A stretch of DNA of 64,000 bases from Apricaphanius iberus (GCA_028564705.1 JAPXFQ010000371.1:124001-188000); one strand, 5' to 3'. Counted from the stretch's first letter, positions 44,277 through 54,949 are shown. Notes: generated by a model from the sequence alone, not told the origin. Numbers and translations are program-made.

Positions 44277-45183
44277 TAGGGATGCAACAATATCACTTTT
44301 TTTTTTTAAACTGATACAATACGATAACTGGACCTGAGTACTTAATGACACAGAATACCAATGCTGATACTTCAACCACACAAAAAAATGAAATGGAAGA
44401 CAGGTTTAATTTTCTTCTCTGCTCGCTTCTAATCTTGCGCTGCAAGTTGGATTCGCGGGAGATTTGGAGTTTTCCAAATGCATGAGAATCCATCTTCTAC
44501 TGCTCCAACAAAACGGTCTGACTCAACTCCACTGGTGGTGCGGACCAATCATTTGTCAGCATTGTGCTCTGGGGGCGAGTGTTCAGGTATGACGATAGGA
44601 GCGAGTGTCCAGGCAAACAAAAACAAACATGGCGTTTGTGGTGGAAGTACGCGTAGAAGCGGCTATTGGATCTGTTTTAGGAGAACTAGAGATGATTTCT
44701 TCGTTGAAAAATTAGCAAAGTAAAGGACTTTATGCATTTCTTGATCGGAAGGATCCGTGTGCTTTTCTGCTGACTGGATATGGAAAGAGTTTGGTTCATC
44801 AGCTTGCACCACTCGTATGTATCGTTACTGTGATCGGCTTAAAGAAAAATCATAGTAGGCGGACACTTGCTGGCGCGTCCCCCAATCAGCTTAAAATGTT
44901 ATGCCAGATGGACCCCCCTTTTTCAGACGCTTTCTATGGGAGCAGTTCCAGATTGATGTGTAGACTTGACACACAGCGGGGCTACACATAGCTCTGGCTT
45001 TTGCCAGGTTAGCTTGTTACAACAACAAAAAATGATATATTAGTGAAAACGTCCACAAAAAAAAATAATTTCCGGTGAAAACTAACAATTTTCTGTGAAA
45101 TTATTGCAGAGTTTCCACATTTTAAGTATCGGTTCATTAGAGTAGGAGTACATTAGAACCGTATCGGTATCATTGCATCCCTA
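44277..45183. mobile_element. hAT element carrying a helicase-like fragment
   Basis: Left end TAGGGATGCAACAATATCAC, right end (reverse complement) TAGGGATGCAATGATACCGA. Flanks ATGGAATC at 44269-44276 and 45184-45191 are identical. The subterminal parts match the family at 15278-16062, but the middle is extra: a plus-strand ORF fragment similar to RecQ-type helicases. No hAT transposase is visible, so the element is a non-autonomous carrier. Confidence 0.9.
44629..44991 (+). pseudogene. RecQ-like helicase N-terminal fragment inside hAT
   Basis: One frame from ATG 44629 reads MAFVVEVRVEAAIGSVLGEL, meets one stop after SSLKN, and continues QSKGLYAFLDRKD, AFLLTGYGKSLVHQLAPLV. The last part is a helicase Walker A site (TGYGKS, beginning at about 44774) followed by the Q/LAPL pattern of RecQ enzymes (TG.GKSL.YQLPA). 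Motifs Ia, II (DEAH) and later are absent; the tail KKNHSRRTLAGASPNQLKM is unlike helicase. It could be a captured exon plus intron, or a remnant of a gene belonging to a larger parent element. Inactive. Confidence 0.6.
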
Positions 45184-45224
45184 ATGGAATCAAAGTAAAA
45201 TTATGTTTTACAACAGGCTAGTTA

Positions 45225-45445
45225 AAGTACAGACCTCAGTCCAACAGATAATATGTGGCAAGAACTGAAAATTGATGTTCCCTTTCCTGTAAGAGTAAGT
45301 TTCAGACAGCAAAGAAGACTGGGGAAAAATGTCAGTCTTTGGACGTGCAAAGTTGGTGTACCCAGACCGCAAAGGACCTGCTCAGGGGTGCTGAAAACAA
45401 ATGTATGCCACATTTTTCCCATTATTTGCTGACAAAAACCCCCAA
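45225..45445 (+). pseudogene. Tc1-like transposase C-terminal relic
   Basis: Plus strand shows CAGACCTCAGTCCAACAGAT then AATATGTGGCAAGAACTGAA, the nucleotide form of 'PDL.P...N.W.EL', followed by ATGTCAGTCTTTGGACGTGC and GCAAAGTTGGTGTACCCAGA. This is the 3' end of the Tc1 family whose ends are at 31240 and 33945. The position of the third catalytic acid is altered (CAACAGATAAT). Confidence 0.6.
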
Positions 45446-45449
45446 AGTT

Positions 45450-45780
45450 TATAATCCATCCATCCATGCACTATGCTGCTTATCCTTGCACAATTGAAAG
45501 GTTCGTGCCCATTTCTAAGCGGTCATTGGGTGAGAGGCGGGGTACACCTTTGACAGGTCGCCAGTACATCACAGGTTAACAGGAGACATACAGGACAAAC
45601 AAACATGGACACACTCACTTCTAAGGAGATCAATTATCCTAAAAGTCTTGTTTTTGGACTGTGGGAGGAAGTCGGAGCACCCACTCATTCACAAGGAGAA
45701 CGCGCTAGCTCCATGCAGAAACACCCCAGGCTGTTATTGCAACCTAGAGCCTTGTGGCTGCAAGGCAGCAGAGGCTCCAT
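45450..45780 (+). repeat. Common teleost dispersed repeat (copy 3)
   Basis: The longest copy here: ATCCATCCATCCATGC, TTGACAGGTCGCCAGTACAT, TTTTTGGACTGTGGGAGGAA, CAAGGAGAACGCGCTAGCTC and GTGGCTGCAAGGCAGCAGAG, in the same order as 9150-9800. Confidence 0.75.
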
Positions 45781-45839
45781 CATAACCCATATATCACATA
45801 AAAACACTGAAAAGACAGAAATGCTGCCGAGAGACTACA

Positions 45840-46087
45840 GCAGGAATTCAGTTCGGTGACCTTAATTAAAGAGCCAATAAAAACCTTCCCAAGATTTCAT
45901 AATTAGCATTTGTTTAACCGTGGCTTGTGTCTCGTGTGGTTGAGCATGTTTTCAGGCCCGCGGTGGAGTGACCACAGGGTCCTGAAAGTCCATTGTGATT
46001 CGAGCAGAGCTTATCGCATGGGAGAGAACTGGCAGCCTCTTAAAAGGTATTATATGTGCTCTCGTTCTCCTTCCCTCTGTTTGACAG
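45840..46087. promoter_or_regulatory. Candidate conserved block
   Basis: Unique sequence beginning TGACCTTAATTAAAGAGCCA and CATAATTAGCATTTG (homeodomain cores), then a GC-moderate segment ending in the pyrimidine-rich CTCGTTCTCCTTCCCTCTGT directly before a CAG. No repeat match. Regulatory or splice-region function is possible. Confidence 0.35.
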
Positions 46088-46296
46088 GAGCCCTCGGGAT
46101 GAAAGGGAAGGCAGTGGAAAAAGAGACATCGGTTCCCGACATGGGGAAGTCTTTGTTTCTATTCTCTCCAACCCAAGTCTCTCCAGGAATCCTAATTTCC
46201 ACCATTCACCTACCTATCGGCAGATAAAAGCTGGTCGGGGAGGAGGGTGGGGGGTTTCCTCAAATGAGAGGGCTTGTAACCAGTCTGTGTTTAGGG
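46088..46296 (+). CDS. Possible exon (unconfirmed)
   Basis: A long pyrimidine tract ending TTTGACAG (46080-46087) is followed by an open frame that continues to a GGG|GTAAGG donor-like site at 46297. Inside, the frame reads SPRDEREGSGKRDIG..., then VSILSNPSLSRN and FHHSPTYRQIKAG, without stops and without low-complexity. I recognise no domain. The splice-like ends could be chance in a pyrimidine-rich region. Length (209 nt) is normal for a vertebrate exon. Confidence 0.2.
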
Positions 46297-46680
46297 GTAA
46301 GGAGGGGAGGGAGGGGCACAAAGCTCTAGAGTAAGAGGAGTTCGGAGCGCCGATTTCAAATCGCTTTTATTCAAACAGACTGAGTTTTTCCAAAGGACAT
46401 TTTAACAGAGGCTGATTTGAAACCTGAGCTGAGAGTTTGCATAAAACCGGCTCGACACGAGGATCCACCCGGAATCCTACAAGCCGAACCAAAGACACCG
46501 TCGTCACCTTCCAGGCCTCCGTGTTTCACCCCATGTTGCCTTCCTGGAAACGCCCCCCAACCGATTAGTGCTGTTTACTTTTTTTGTTTTTTCTCGCTAA
46601 GAACCGACGAGATGGAGAGGGGGTGGGGGGGGTGATTAGATGGTGATGTTCGCAGACTGCCAAGGTTGGCAGCCGACGTC
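46297..46680. other. Unique GC-moderate DNA, nothing identified
   Basis: Purine-rich tracts (46300-46320, 46605-46635) and no repeat. It may belong to the flanking regulatory-like region. Confidence 0.3.
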
Positions 46681-47420
46681 TCTAATTCTCCTGCTTGGCC
46701 TTAAAATTGGGGAGGAGTAAGTCCAAGGCAGTCTCTGGGGAGAGGGAGGTGTTAACTTCTAATGGCTTTCTCTGCCACAGCCCTGACATCTGCAGGGCTC
46801 CCTGCAAAGGAGAGTGGGGCCTTTTTGAAAAATTAATGGAGCTGAATGCATCTCGCAGCAAGGAGAGGGCCGGATTAATCAGCACATTAAGGGCTAGCCC
46901 CGGATTGGAAATAATTATTGGAGCTGACAAGGTGCAGAGGTGCCAGTGCCAGCTCCTTTCAGGAATGCATTTTAAAAAGCAGTTTAAAAAGCCTTCAGAT
47001 GTTGGCATTATCTTGCGTGACCAAATTAGGAGCAAACGAGAAAAGTTTATCTGGCATTTTGGAGTATTGAAAGAGCTTAGGCTTTATAAATTATACAGAG
47101 CGTGCTGGTGCGTACGTCAGCGTGTGTGGGTCTGTAGAAAGGGTGCAGATTTGTTTCTCCAAGTGTTGGGGGATGCATGCAAAGACAATTATAAGGAAAT
47201 CATTATTTTAAAGCAAATATCTAAACGAAAAATAGAAATATTCTAGGTTTGAGATTAAATATGGATGCAGAAACTTTGTGGTGGGTGGGTAAGGGGGGGG
47301 CATTAATTCAAATTGGTGCTTGAGAGTATCATAATGTTTGCGCAAATGAAAAGTGGATGTCTTAACACCCTGAAAGAGCCAGACGGTAAACTGATTACTG
47401 TTGACCACCCATGAAATGCA
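46681..47420. promoter_or_regulatory. Strong candidate conserved non-coding element
   Basis: Repeat-free, compositionally balanced DNA with clustered homeodomain-like sites: AAAAATTAATGGAGCTGAAT (46829-46848), CCGGATTAATCAGCACATTA (46870-46889), GGAAATAATTATTGGAGC (46907-46924). Frames on both strands (46695-47246 plus, 47035-46682 minus) stay open, which is more consistent with selection against change of any kind, or with chance, than with one coding frame; the plus translation has no domain. I consider this the most enhancer-like stretch of the window. Confidence 0.5.
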
Positions 47421-47560
47421 CGAAGCAGGAGGTGGTGGAGAATGATTTAATAAGCGGCATGTTTTTTTTTTTTGCCTTTCAGGGGTAATCCTCCGTCATT
47501 TATTGCAGGGAAGTGATTGGCCATGGGTTACAGCCGTCGTTAATATTCTGTACATTTCAG

Positions 47561-47650
47561 GCATCATTTGCCAGAAATGAGCCGCTTCCATCACCCTACA
47601 ATCAGGGTGACGCAATGCAAGTCAGAGATGAGAGCTACGTCGAACACAAT
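47561..47650 (+). CDS. Possible small exon (unconfirmed)
   Basis: TATTCTGTACATTTCAG precedes 47561 and GTAAGACG follows 47650, both good splice consensus. The 90-nt interval is a whole number of codons and is open: ASFARNEPLPSPYNQGDAMQ, then VRDESYVEHN. Two further AG acceptors lie upstream (after T-rich tract at 47462-47482, and at 47509). No family recognised. A phase-neutral cassette exon in conserved intron sequence would look like this, but so could a conserved enhancer by chance. Confidence 0.3.
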
Positions 47651-48250
47651 GTAAGACGTTGCACTTTTCTTCCCCCCAGATATCTACATTGGTAAAAGGT
47701 ACAAATTAAAATAGCATATTAGGGACATTTTCATCATTACCTGCCACAACTTGTGATTCTTCACCATTTTTGGTTGAATTATGCCACAAATGGTCAGCGA
47801 TCTGAGCCTTTCTTGGGGATAAAACCCCATCTACCCTGAGAGCAAGCAGAATAAGACAAAATGGATTACCAGCAATAATGTTTACATCTCCACAGTGGCA
47901 TGAAGACAACACCTTTGAAGCGAGGCAGTGCAGCCATCAAAAGGAAGTCTGTGAGGAATGCCAAATGTTTAGTTGGCTGTTTGATCTTTAGAGCCCCTCG
48001 ATCAGATATGCAGCGCTGGATAGAGATCTCCATTATGACTGTTATTCTCTTTTAACCACAGCGGCTCTCCAGGTAATGGGGAAAGCACTCAGTGGCAAAT
48101 TGGACGGCCTGAGTGGCATCTATCACCTTCACGATCTCGGTTCCGCCACAATGAAAGAGTCACGAGACTTCCGGCCACCGTAGGAGAACCTGCGGCACTG
48201 TGAATGAACGTTTAAGCTTCTGCCAACATGGACACAATTCTGCAGCCGGC
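47651..48250. promoter_or_regulatory. Candidate conserved non-coding block
   Basis: Unique, balanced DNA continuing from the possible exon, without repeats or long frames: for example ACCTGCCACAACTTGTGATT near 47739 and CAGCGCTGGATAGAGATCTC near 48011. It joins 46681-47420 into a 1.5-kb repeat-free island, the longest in the second half of the window. Confidence 0.4.
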
Positions 48251-48779
48251 GACGTTGTCGTCCACCCCCCGCCATGTAATTACAAACAGCATGACCAAAG
48301 CGTCGCCCTAGAAAAATGGGTGGATGTGCAGATGTTATCAGGTTTGTTACAAAGCCAATTCACAGGATTTGATTTTTTTTTATTTTTACATCATGTACGG
48401 AAGCAGAAGTCACTAAAACGCTGGTAAATTGAAAATATAAATAGAAAACAGAACATCATAATAACCTTGAAATTAGACTTGTTTTGTGGGGATAATATCA
48501 AAAATGAACTTGTTTGTTCTCCACCCGGCTGGGTGAATCCTGTAGCATTCGTTTTATGTGATTTATCAGGAAAATTGTTTCTGTTTTGAGATGTAGCAGA
48601 TCGTCCAGAGTGCTGGAAAAATGTTGCTGCTGGTTTAGTAAATATTGTTACATTGTTGTTACAGTAACGAAATTGGGGATGTTCATGTAAATGAACCTGC
48701 TTTTCCTTACATTGTTGTATTGCCTTGACTATTGTCTTTTTGTAATGGCTTTCTTGTATTTTGATAATCAAATTGATTT
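48251..48779. other. Unique DNA, nothing identified
   Basis: An open minus segment 48771-48391 has no known domain. No repeat termini. Confidence 0.4.
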
Positions 48780-48872
48780 ATGCTTTGTTCCAATTTTAAT
48801 CATGTAAAGCACCTTGAATTGCCTTGTGTTGAAAGTGTGCTATACAAATAAAATTGCCTTGCCTAGATGCCT
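48780..48872 (+). mobile_element. L2-type LINE 3' tail
   Basis: ATGTAAAGCACCTTGAATTG followed by GTGTGCTATACAAATAAAAT, the conserved 3' hairpin and end of fish L2 elements. Upstream coding sequence is missing. Confidence 0.75.
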
Positions 48873-48874
48873 CT

Positions 48875-49134
48875 GATTAAAACATCTGAAAAAGTAGGAG
48901 TAAAACTATTTCAAGTAGTTAACATGTGCAACGTTTTCCCAGGTGGGTTTTACATCTTACTATATCATATAATTTCTACATGTGAATCAGTGTTCACTCA
49001 GCAAAATGTAATTTCTAAATGTAAAACACGTAGGAAATGGGAAATTAAAACATTTGTGTTCACATGCTTTGCAAGATATATTCTTTACATGTGAAAGACA
49101 TTTGGGGGAAAATTGTCCCTTGTGGAATGTGTTT
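48875..49134. repeat. CACATGT-rich dispersed repeat (5' part)
   Basis: Repeated words TTCTACATGTGAA, TTCACATG, TTTACATGTGAAAG. It is continued at 50565-51080 after the L2 insertion. The same word set occurs at 63052-64000. Confidence 0.55.
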
Positions 49135-50563
49135 CAGTCCAATCAGTTTGATAAATTACAAGCATGTCTTGAAGACTTAAAAACCTGGATGAGTCTAAAC
49201 TTTCTGCTTTTAAGTTAAGTCAGAAGTTTTTGTCTTTGCACCAGAAGCTTTAAAGATGAAACTTCTAAGTCAATCACTATATCTGGATGGCATTCATTTG
49301 GCCTGTGGTAATAATGTAAAGAACTTTATGCAATTTTTTAACCAAGACATGACATTTAAATCCCATATTAAACAGGTTACCAAGATTTCTTTCACATCTG
49401 GAATATTGCTAAAATTAGAAACATCCTATCCAGGAGTGATGCAGAGAAACTATTCCATGCATTTGTTACTTCAAGACTGGACTACTGTAATTCCTTTTTA
49501 TCAGGAAGTCCACAAAATGCAATTAAAAGCCTTCAGTTGATCCAAAATGCTGCAGCAAGAGTTCTGATGAATATTAAAAAGAAAGATCACATTTCTCCTG
49601 TTTTGGCTTCTCTCCATTGGCTCCCTGTTAAATCCAGAATAGTTTAAGATCCTCCTCCTTACTTATAATGCCCTTAATAATCAAGCTCCATTGTACATCA
49701 GAGATCTGATTGTTCCATATGTTCCTAACAGAGCACTTTGTTCTCAGAATGCAGGTGTACTGGTAGTTCCTAGGATTTCTAAAAGTAGAATGGGAGGCAG
49801 ATCTTTTAGTTAACAGGCTTCACTCCTGTAGAACCAGCTCCCAGTTTTAGTCCATGAGGCAGACACTCTGTTTTTAAGACTAGGCTTAAACCTTCCTTTT
49901 TGACAAAGCTTATAGTTAGTGGCTTAGGTTATCCTGAGCTGTATTTTGTAGTTATGCAGCTATAGGTTTAAACTGTTGGAGGACAGACTGACCACTTTCT
50001 TCACTCTTCTGCTTTTCTCTCCTACTACTCTCCAGATCTATTTTTTCTGCTGTTATTTCAACTGTTAACCTTGTTTTATCTCAGTGTTTTTCCTCTTCAT
50101 AGAAGCCCAACCTGGTCTGGTATCCTGCTCAGCTACAACGCCCCCTGCTGGATGGGGATCAGTTCAGATGATGCTCCCAGTGACTTTTTACTTTCTTTTA
50201 TATATAAAGTACTCTTATATAACTTCTTTTGTTCTTTTTGTGTCTCTTCTCTGTCTCCTCAGAGCCCCCAGACGGTTGTGGCACATGACCACTTATACTG
50301 AACCAGGTTCTAGTTCTGCTGGAGGTTTCTTCCTGTTAAAGTGGAGTTTTTCCTCTCCACTGTCACCACATGCTTGCTCAGTATGAAGGATAAATGAGGG
50401 ATTGCTGTGGTTGGAGTCAGCATGTTCCGGGCACAATCTCACGTCAAAGACTCCATGCAATCTTCTGGGATTCGTTACATATAAAAACTTAACTGATTGG
50501 AATATTTGTATTTAGATGACATCTGTTGTGGATTGGGGCTATATATAGATAAAAGTGAATTGA
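49135..50563 (+). mobile_element. L2-type LINE, 5'-truncated copy
   Basis: Translation pieces include FKSHIKQVTKISFTSGI, then RLDYCNSFLSGSPQNAIKSL and LIQNAAARVLMNIKKKDHIS (reading through small frame changes), LHWLPVKSRI, then NALNNQAPLYIRDLIVPYVP-like and the 3' UTR with TTCTGCTGGAGGTTTCTTCC and GGAGTTTTTCCTCTCCACTG. It ends GGGGCTATATATAGATAAAA GTGAATTGAA, the usual L2 end. RT core absent, frames broken. Confidence 0.9.
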
Positions 50564-50564
50564 A

Positions 50565-51080
50565 CTGTTTCACATGTAACTACATGATACAGTTTCCAGA
50601 TGTAAAATTATTTAATTACATTTTCACATGTAAGACACTTCTGAAAGCATTTCTCATGAGGATGCAGTCTCAGGGGTTCAAGTCGTACAGTTGGGATTGT
50701 CCCATGTTTTTGGCCAGGGCTACAATGTAACGCAGTGTGTTGTGAGTCTGATTCTTTCTTACCACGCCACATGCCGAAAGGCCCTGGAGCAAGGCACTGA
50801 GTTTTCCAACCACTTATCGTGTGAATGTTGGTGGGTGTGGCTGGGTGAATGAGACTCGTAACCTTTGAGCTAAGGTTCCATGAAAACCAAAGGTTTAACA
50901 GGAATTGACATGCGTTTCACACAGTATCCATCTAAATGCTCCAAATCCATGTTTTACTTCGGTTTCACGTCTCACATTTTACCATGTACAATTTGACATA
51001 AATTACCAATTCCAATTTGATCACAGCTTTCCACATGTTATGTTCTACATTTCAAACCAGTGTGTTTTGATCCTATGAAG
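50565..51080. repeat. CACATGT-rich repeat (3' part) with SINE-like scrap
   Basis: TTTCACATGTAACTACATG and ATTTTCACATGTAAGACAC resume the repeat cut by the L2. 50660-50870 holds GGGGTTCAAGTCGTACAGTT (B-box-like), CTGGAGCAAGGCACTGAG and GTGTGAATGTTGGTGGGTGT, blocks of a common fish tRNA-related repeat in decayed form. CCACATGTTATG words return at 51030. Confidence 0.5.
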
Positions 51081-52264
51081 GATCCTATTGCACATGTGTG
51101 CCGGCTTCTGCCGGGCAGCTGGAGGGTGAAGTGCTTAAGCTTCTACATTGCTAAAAATCCAGCAGGATATTTACCACCTGTAAATGCTCACATTTAAGTA
51201 AAACTCCAATTTCCCCAGACCTACGTGTGTATGATTGTACTTCTGAGAGCTCGGCCTCAGCCCGCTGCCTCAGGCAACAGGGACGAAGAAAACCACACTG
51301 ACTTGGACTCACGTTTTTGTCTCCTAGCTCAGAAAAGGGGAGAGCGCTGATTAAAGTTTAAATCAAATGGAAAAATCATTGATTTGCAAATCCTGTAAAC
51401 CAACAATTTGACTGGAAAAAGCTCCAAAAACATGTAAAACCCGAGAGTTAAATGTGTGTTTGTTTTTAGCTGCTGCAACATGTAACCTGGGAAATTAAAG
51501 GCTGTGCAAACACTAAAAACATCATGGAAAATTTCACAATGAGGTTAATTACCAACAGACCTCTAACACGGTCACTAATTAAAAAAACACCAATCCAAAA
51601 CTGAAACTATTTAACCGTTGTAGCAGTAATAATCAACAATCTTTTTTAATCATCATCTACGTTACATGACTTTAAAGGAAAATTCTGATTTAAGTTAGAT
51701 ACCTGCTGTTTTTCCACATGAATAGTTGCTCATGAAAATGTGGGAAGCTTCAAAGTTTTTCCTTCAGTTTTTAATTGCAATGAAAAAATGAAGTTGCTAA
51801 AAATGAGAGGTAAAGGGATTCGGAAGGTTGTCTATCAGCACACCAAGATGAAGTCGCTTTATATGCTGATATCAAATGGGTCTCAAAGGGTCCAAAAAAG
51901 AAGGCGGAGAGGAAATTTCACACACATTTTAGGAGCAAAAAATGTGGTGAAATGCTTCCTACCAGCAAATGGACAACTCTTTTATAGGTAATAGACACAC
52001 AGACACTATCTGAATATTCTTTTAACTGATAATCGGGCAGATTTTAATCAAAAACCCTCCATATCACGTGCCATTCCCACACAATAACCCCCAAAACTGC
52101 CACACATAAAAATATTTCAATAAACTTGCACTTTTTCCTTTCTAATATGTTAAGTATAAGTCACATTAACTGGATATTTGGACCTCGCTAACCAGGAACT
52201 GACCTAGCATCAAAGGTGTCAAATAACAAAGTACAAATACTTTGTTACTTTACCTAAATATTTA
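51081..52264. other. Unique AT-rich DNA, nothing identified
   Basis: The open plus segment 51740-51991 is Lys/Arg-rich (QKRRRRGNF) but has no domain or splice context. No transposon ends seen. Confidence 0.4.
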
Positions 52265-52904
52265 TGCTTACTGATGGTTTTCTTTTAGACTGTTGTTCCA
52301 GCTCTATTCAGGTCATTGACCAGCTTCTGCCGTAGTTCTGAGCTCATCACTCACTGTCCTCATTATCATTGACGCCCCATGAGGAGAGATGTTACATGGC
52401 GACCAGATCGAGGGAGATTGACCGTCGACTTGAACTTCTTCCATTTTCTAATTATTACACCATAGTTGTAGCCCATCTCAGCCTTGTGCAGCTCTACAAT
52501 TGTATCCCTGATGTCCTTGCACATCTCTCTAGTCTTTGCCATTATAGAGAGCTTGGAGTTTGTTTGACTGTGTGGATAGGTGTATTTTATACAGGTAACA
52601 AGTTCAAACAGGTGCAGTTAATACAGGTAAGGAGTGGAGAAGAGTAGGGCTTCTTAAAGAAGAACTAACAGGTCTGTGGGAGCCTAAATCCTTACTGGTT
52701 GATAGGAGATCAAGTACTTGTCATGTAATAAAATGGAAATTAATTATTTAAAAATCATCAACTGTGATTTTCTGTATTTTGGTTTTAGATTCTGTCCCTT
52801 ACAGTTGACGAGTTCATTTGATACAAATTACAGACCTCTACATGCTTTGTGAGTGGGAAAACTTTGAAACTCAGCAGTGTATCAAATACTTGTTCTCCCC
52901 ACTG
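52265..52904 (-). mobile_element. Tc1-like transposon, half copy
   Basis: The right terminus GTATCAAATACTTGTTCTCC CCACTG (ending 52904) is the end of a common fish Tc1 family. Inward, minus strand, lie the promoter-side UTR and the transposase N-terminus (a start near 52542 in GCCAT; HTH residues scattered with frameshifts). The left half, with the catalytic domain, is missing. Confidence 0.75.
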
Positions 52905-53699
52905 AGTATATGCACACACACCTGGTGACACACAGAAGGAGAGAAACATGTATAGATACTGATCAATCTCAGTCATCATCTTTCCGTTGTAACACGGTAA
53001 ACCAACTAAAAATAAAAATAAATACTATAAAAATCAACTCTGTGTGTGGGACACACCTGATGACTTAAAAATGCAGATTTATTTAGTATAGATGACCTCT
53101 AGCTGTGCATGACACAAACCACTTCATTATCCATCCAGAACGAAGCAGAAGTATGTTGCCAACTTCAAAGATGCTCATGGTAGAAACTCAGGCAAATAAA
53201 CCATTGCAAATATGCAACAAGTCAACATATCTTCAGCTCCATGAAAAACCTAGTAATGCACAGCAGTCCACATATAATTCTTCGATGTATTTGCATTGCA
53301 TTAAAATGCATTCCTTTTTATGGGCATATGCGCCCGAACTAGGTAGCCCAGTGTATCCCAAATTTTTCAATATTAAGATTTTTGCATAACATTAAAGTCA
53401 TTTTGGGCACAGAAAAGTTTTTGGGAGGAGGTGTGGTAAGGGTTGTGGTGCATCTTAAGCTTAGTCTTTAATGGCATTTTTTAATAAAAACAACTTTATA
53501 CTTTAAGTAGTATGTAATCCAGCACTTTTTTACTTTTACTTGAGTAAAAACAATTACTGAATACTTCAACTTCTACAGAAGTATTTTCAAACCTTAGTAT
53601 CAATACTTCTATTGACTGTGAATATTTTTGTAACCTCTGCCTAGCACTGAAACGTTTATGGAGATCTCTGTTGTGCCAAACATTTGCTGCAGGATTAAT
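52905..53699. other. Unique DNA, nothing identified
   Basis: Short open segments at 53105-53389 (+) and 53732-53496 (-) carry no domain. No repeat termini found. Confidence 0.4.
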
Positions 53700-54395
53700 T
53701 TCCTCTGAAGCTATAGGTTGTGATAACTTCAACTGGAGAAATGTTTCCTGATTCCAAAACTTTAGCTAAAGTGCTCCATAATTCCAGTCTTCAGTCTGGC
53801 AGCGGAGCGCGGATTCAGCCTCCAAAACAACATCCAAACCTCTATGAGAAGTCACCTTCTCCAGTTTTACTAGTTTATGAGTCATTGAATGCCTTAGCGC
53901 CAAAATATTTTGAAGAACTGTTGTCACTGCACCGACCTCCCCTGCCCAAACCACTCAGGTCCTCCAACTCCAGTTTACTCATCATCCGTAGAATCAGAAC
54001 CAAACATAGAGAAGCAGCTTTCAGTTTCTATGCTCCCCTGATTCGAAACAGACTTCCTGATGACTGCAAAACTGCTGAAACACTAATATGCTTTGATTCA
54101 AAACTTAATACTCATCTGTTTTAAGATGCCTTTGATTAATCATATGTTATGTGTGTTTTTTGCTCAATTGCTGTTTTTTTCTTTTTTTACATTTTCTCTA
54201 ATTATGTATTTTATGCTTTTCATGCTTTAATCCTAATAGGTGTTTTTTTTATTTTCTCTAAGTTGTATTCTATGATTTTCATTGTTTAATTATGTATCTC
54301 ATGTTTTTTGTTTCTTTATCACCAAATCATGTAAAACAGCTTGAAACTCTGTTCTTGAAAGCATGCTATACAAATAAAAATGCCTTGCTTTCCTT
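53700..54395 (+). pseudogene. L2-type LINE C-terminal fragment and 3' end
   Basis: Frame 53720-54124 reads SPVLLVYESLNALAPKYFEE, then RSSNSSLLIIRRIRTKHREA, APLIRNRLPDDCKTAET, FDSKLNTHLF and a stop: the standard L2 ORF2 C-terminus in one open frame. The 3' end has CTTGAAAGCATGCTATACAA ATAAAAATGCC (54353-54383), equivalent to the tail at 48780. It is 5'-truncated. Confidence 0.85.
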
Positions 54396-54949
54396 GTCTG
54401 AGGCAAAAATCCAAAACCTCATGACAAAAATCTCTGAAGCAATCTGACTATTTGATTACGCACAAGTGGGTGAGCATTTCAGTTCCATGTGGAAGTTGTG
54501 AGACTGCGTTTAGGCCACAGCAGGTGAACTGTTCGCATCTTTAAGTAAAATCTGATTATGACTAGATTTATTTTACCCCGTTAAAAAAATGACGGAAAAA
54601 AAACATATCTAGTGAGACCACAGCGTGACAGAGGCTTTTATTTTCTTTAGCCACTGGACCTACACTAAATGGCAGCTTTTTTGCGCATGAAGGGTCCGTA
54701 GCAACCACTATACTCTATATCTCTATGTTAACCGCTTCTTTGGGAGTGATAAAAGGAAACAACTTTTCTGTCCAGCTGTTAAAGTTTACGAAGTTCTGCT
54801 GGAACTTTTCACTGGAACCACAGAAAGAATCCGTGATGCTGTGGGCCCGTTACTCTATCAAAGGTACTAGAAACCTTGTTAGGATGCTCGCTTTATGAAC
54901 TCTTTGAAATACCAGGACATTTAAGGACATTTAAACTAAATATTTCTCA
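54396..54949. other. Unique DNA, nothing identified
   Basis: No repeat signature or coding domain recognised. Confidence 0.4.

Noticed and set aside
47462..47482. Strong T-tract plus CAG acceptor before 47483
   Set aside because: The sequence after it has no convincing open exon and donor. The acceptor at 47560 gives a better segment.
51740..51991. Basic 83-codon ORF
   Set aside because: Lys/Arg-rich but no recognisable domain, splice signals or neighbours.
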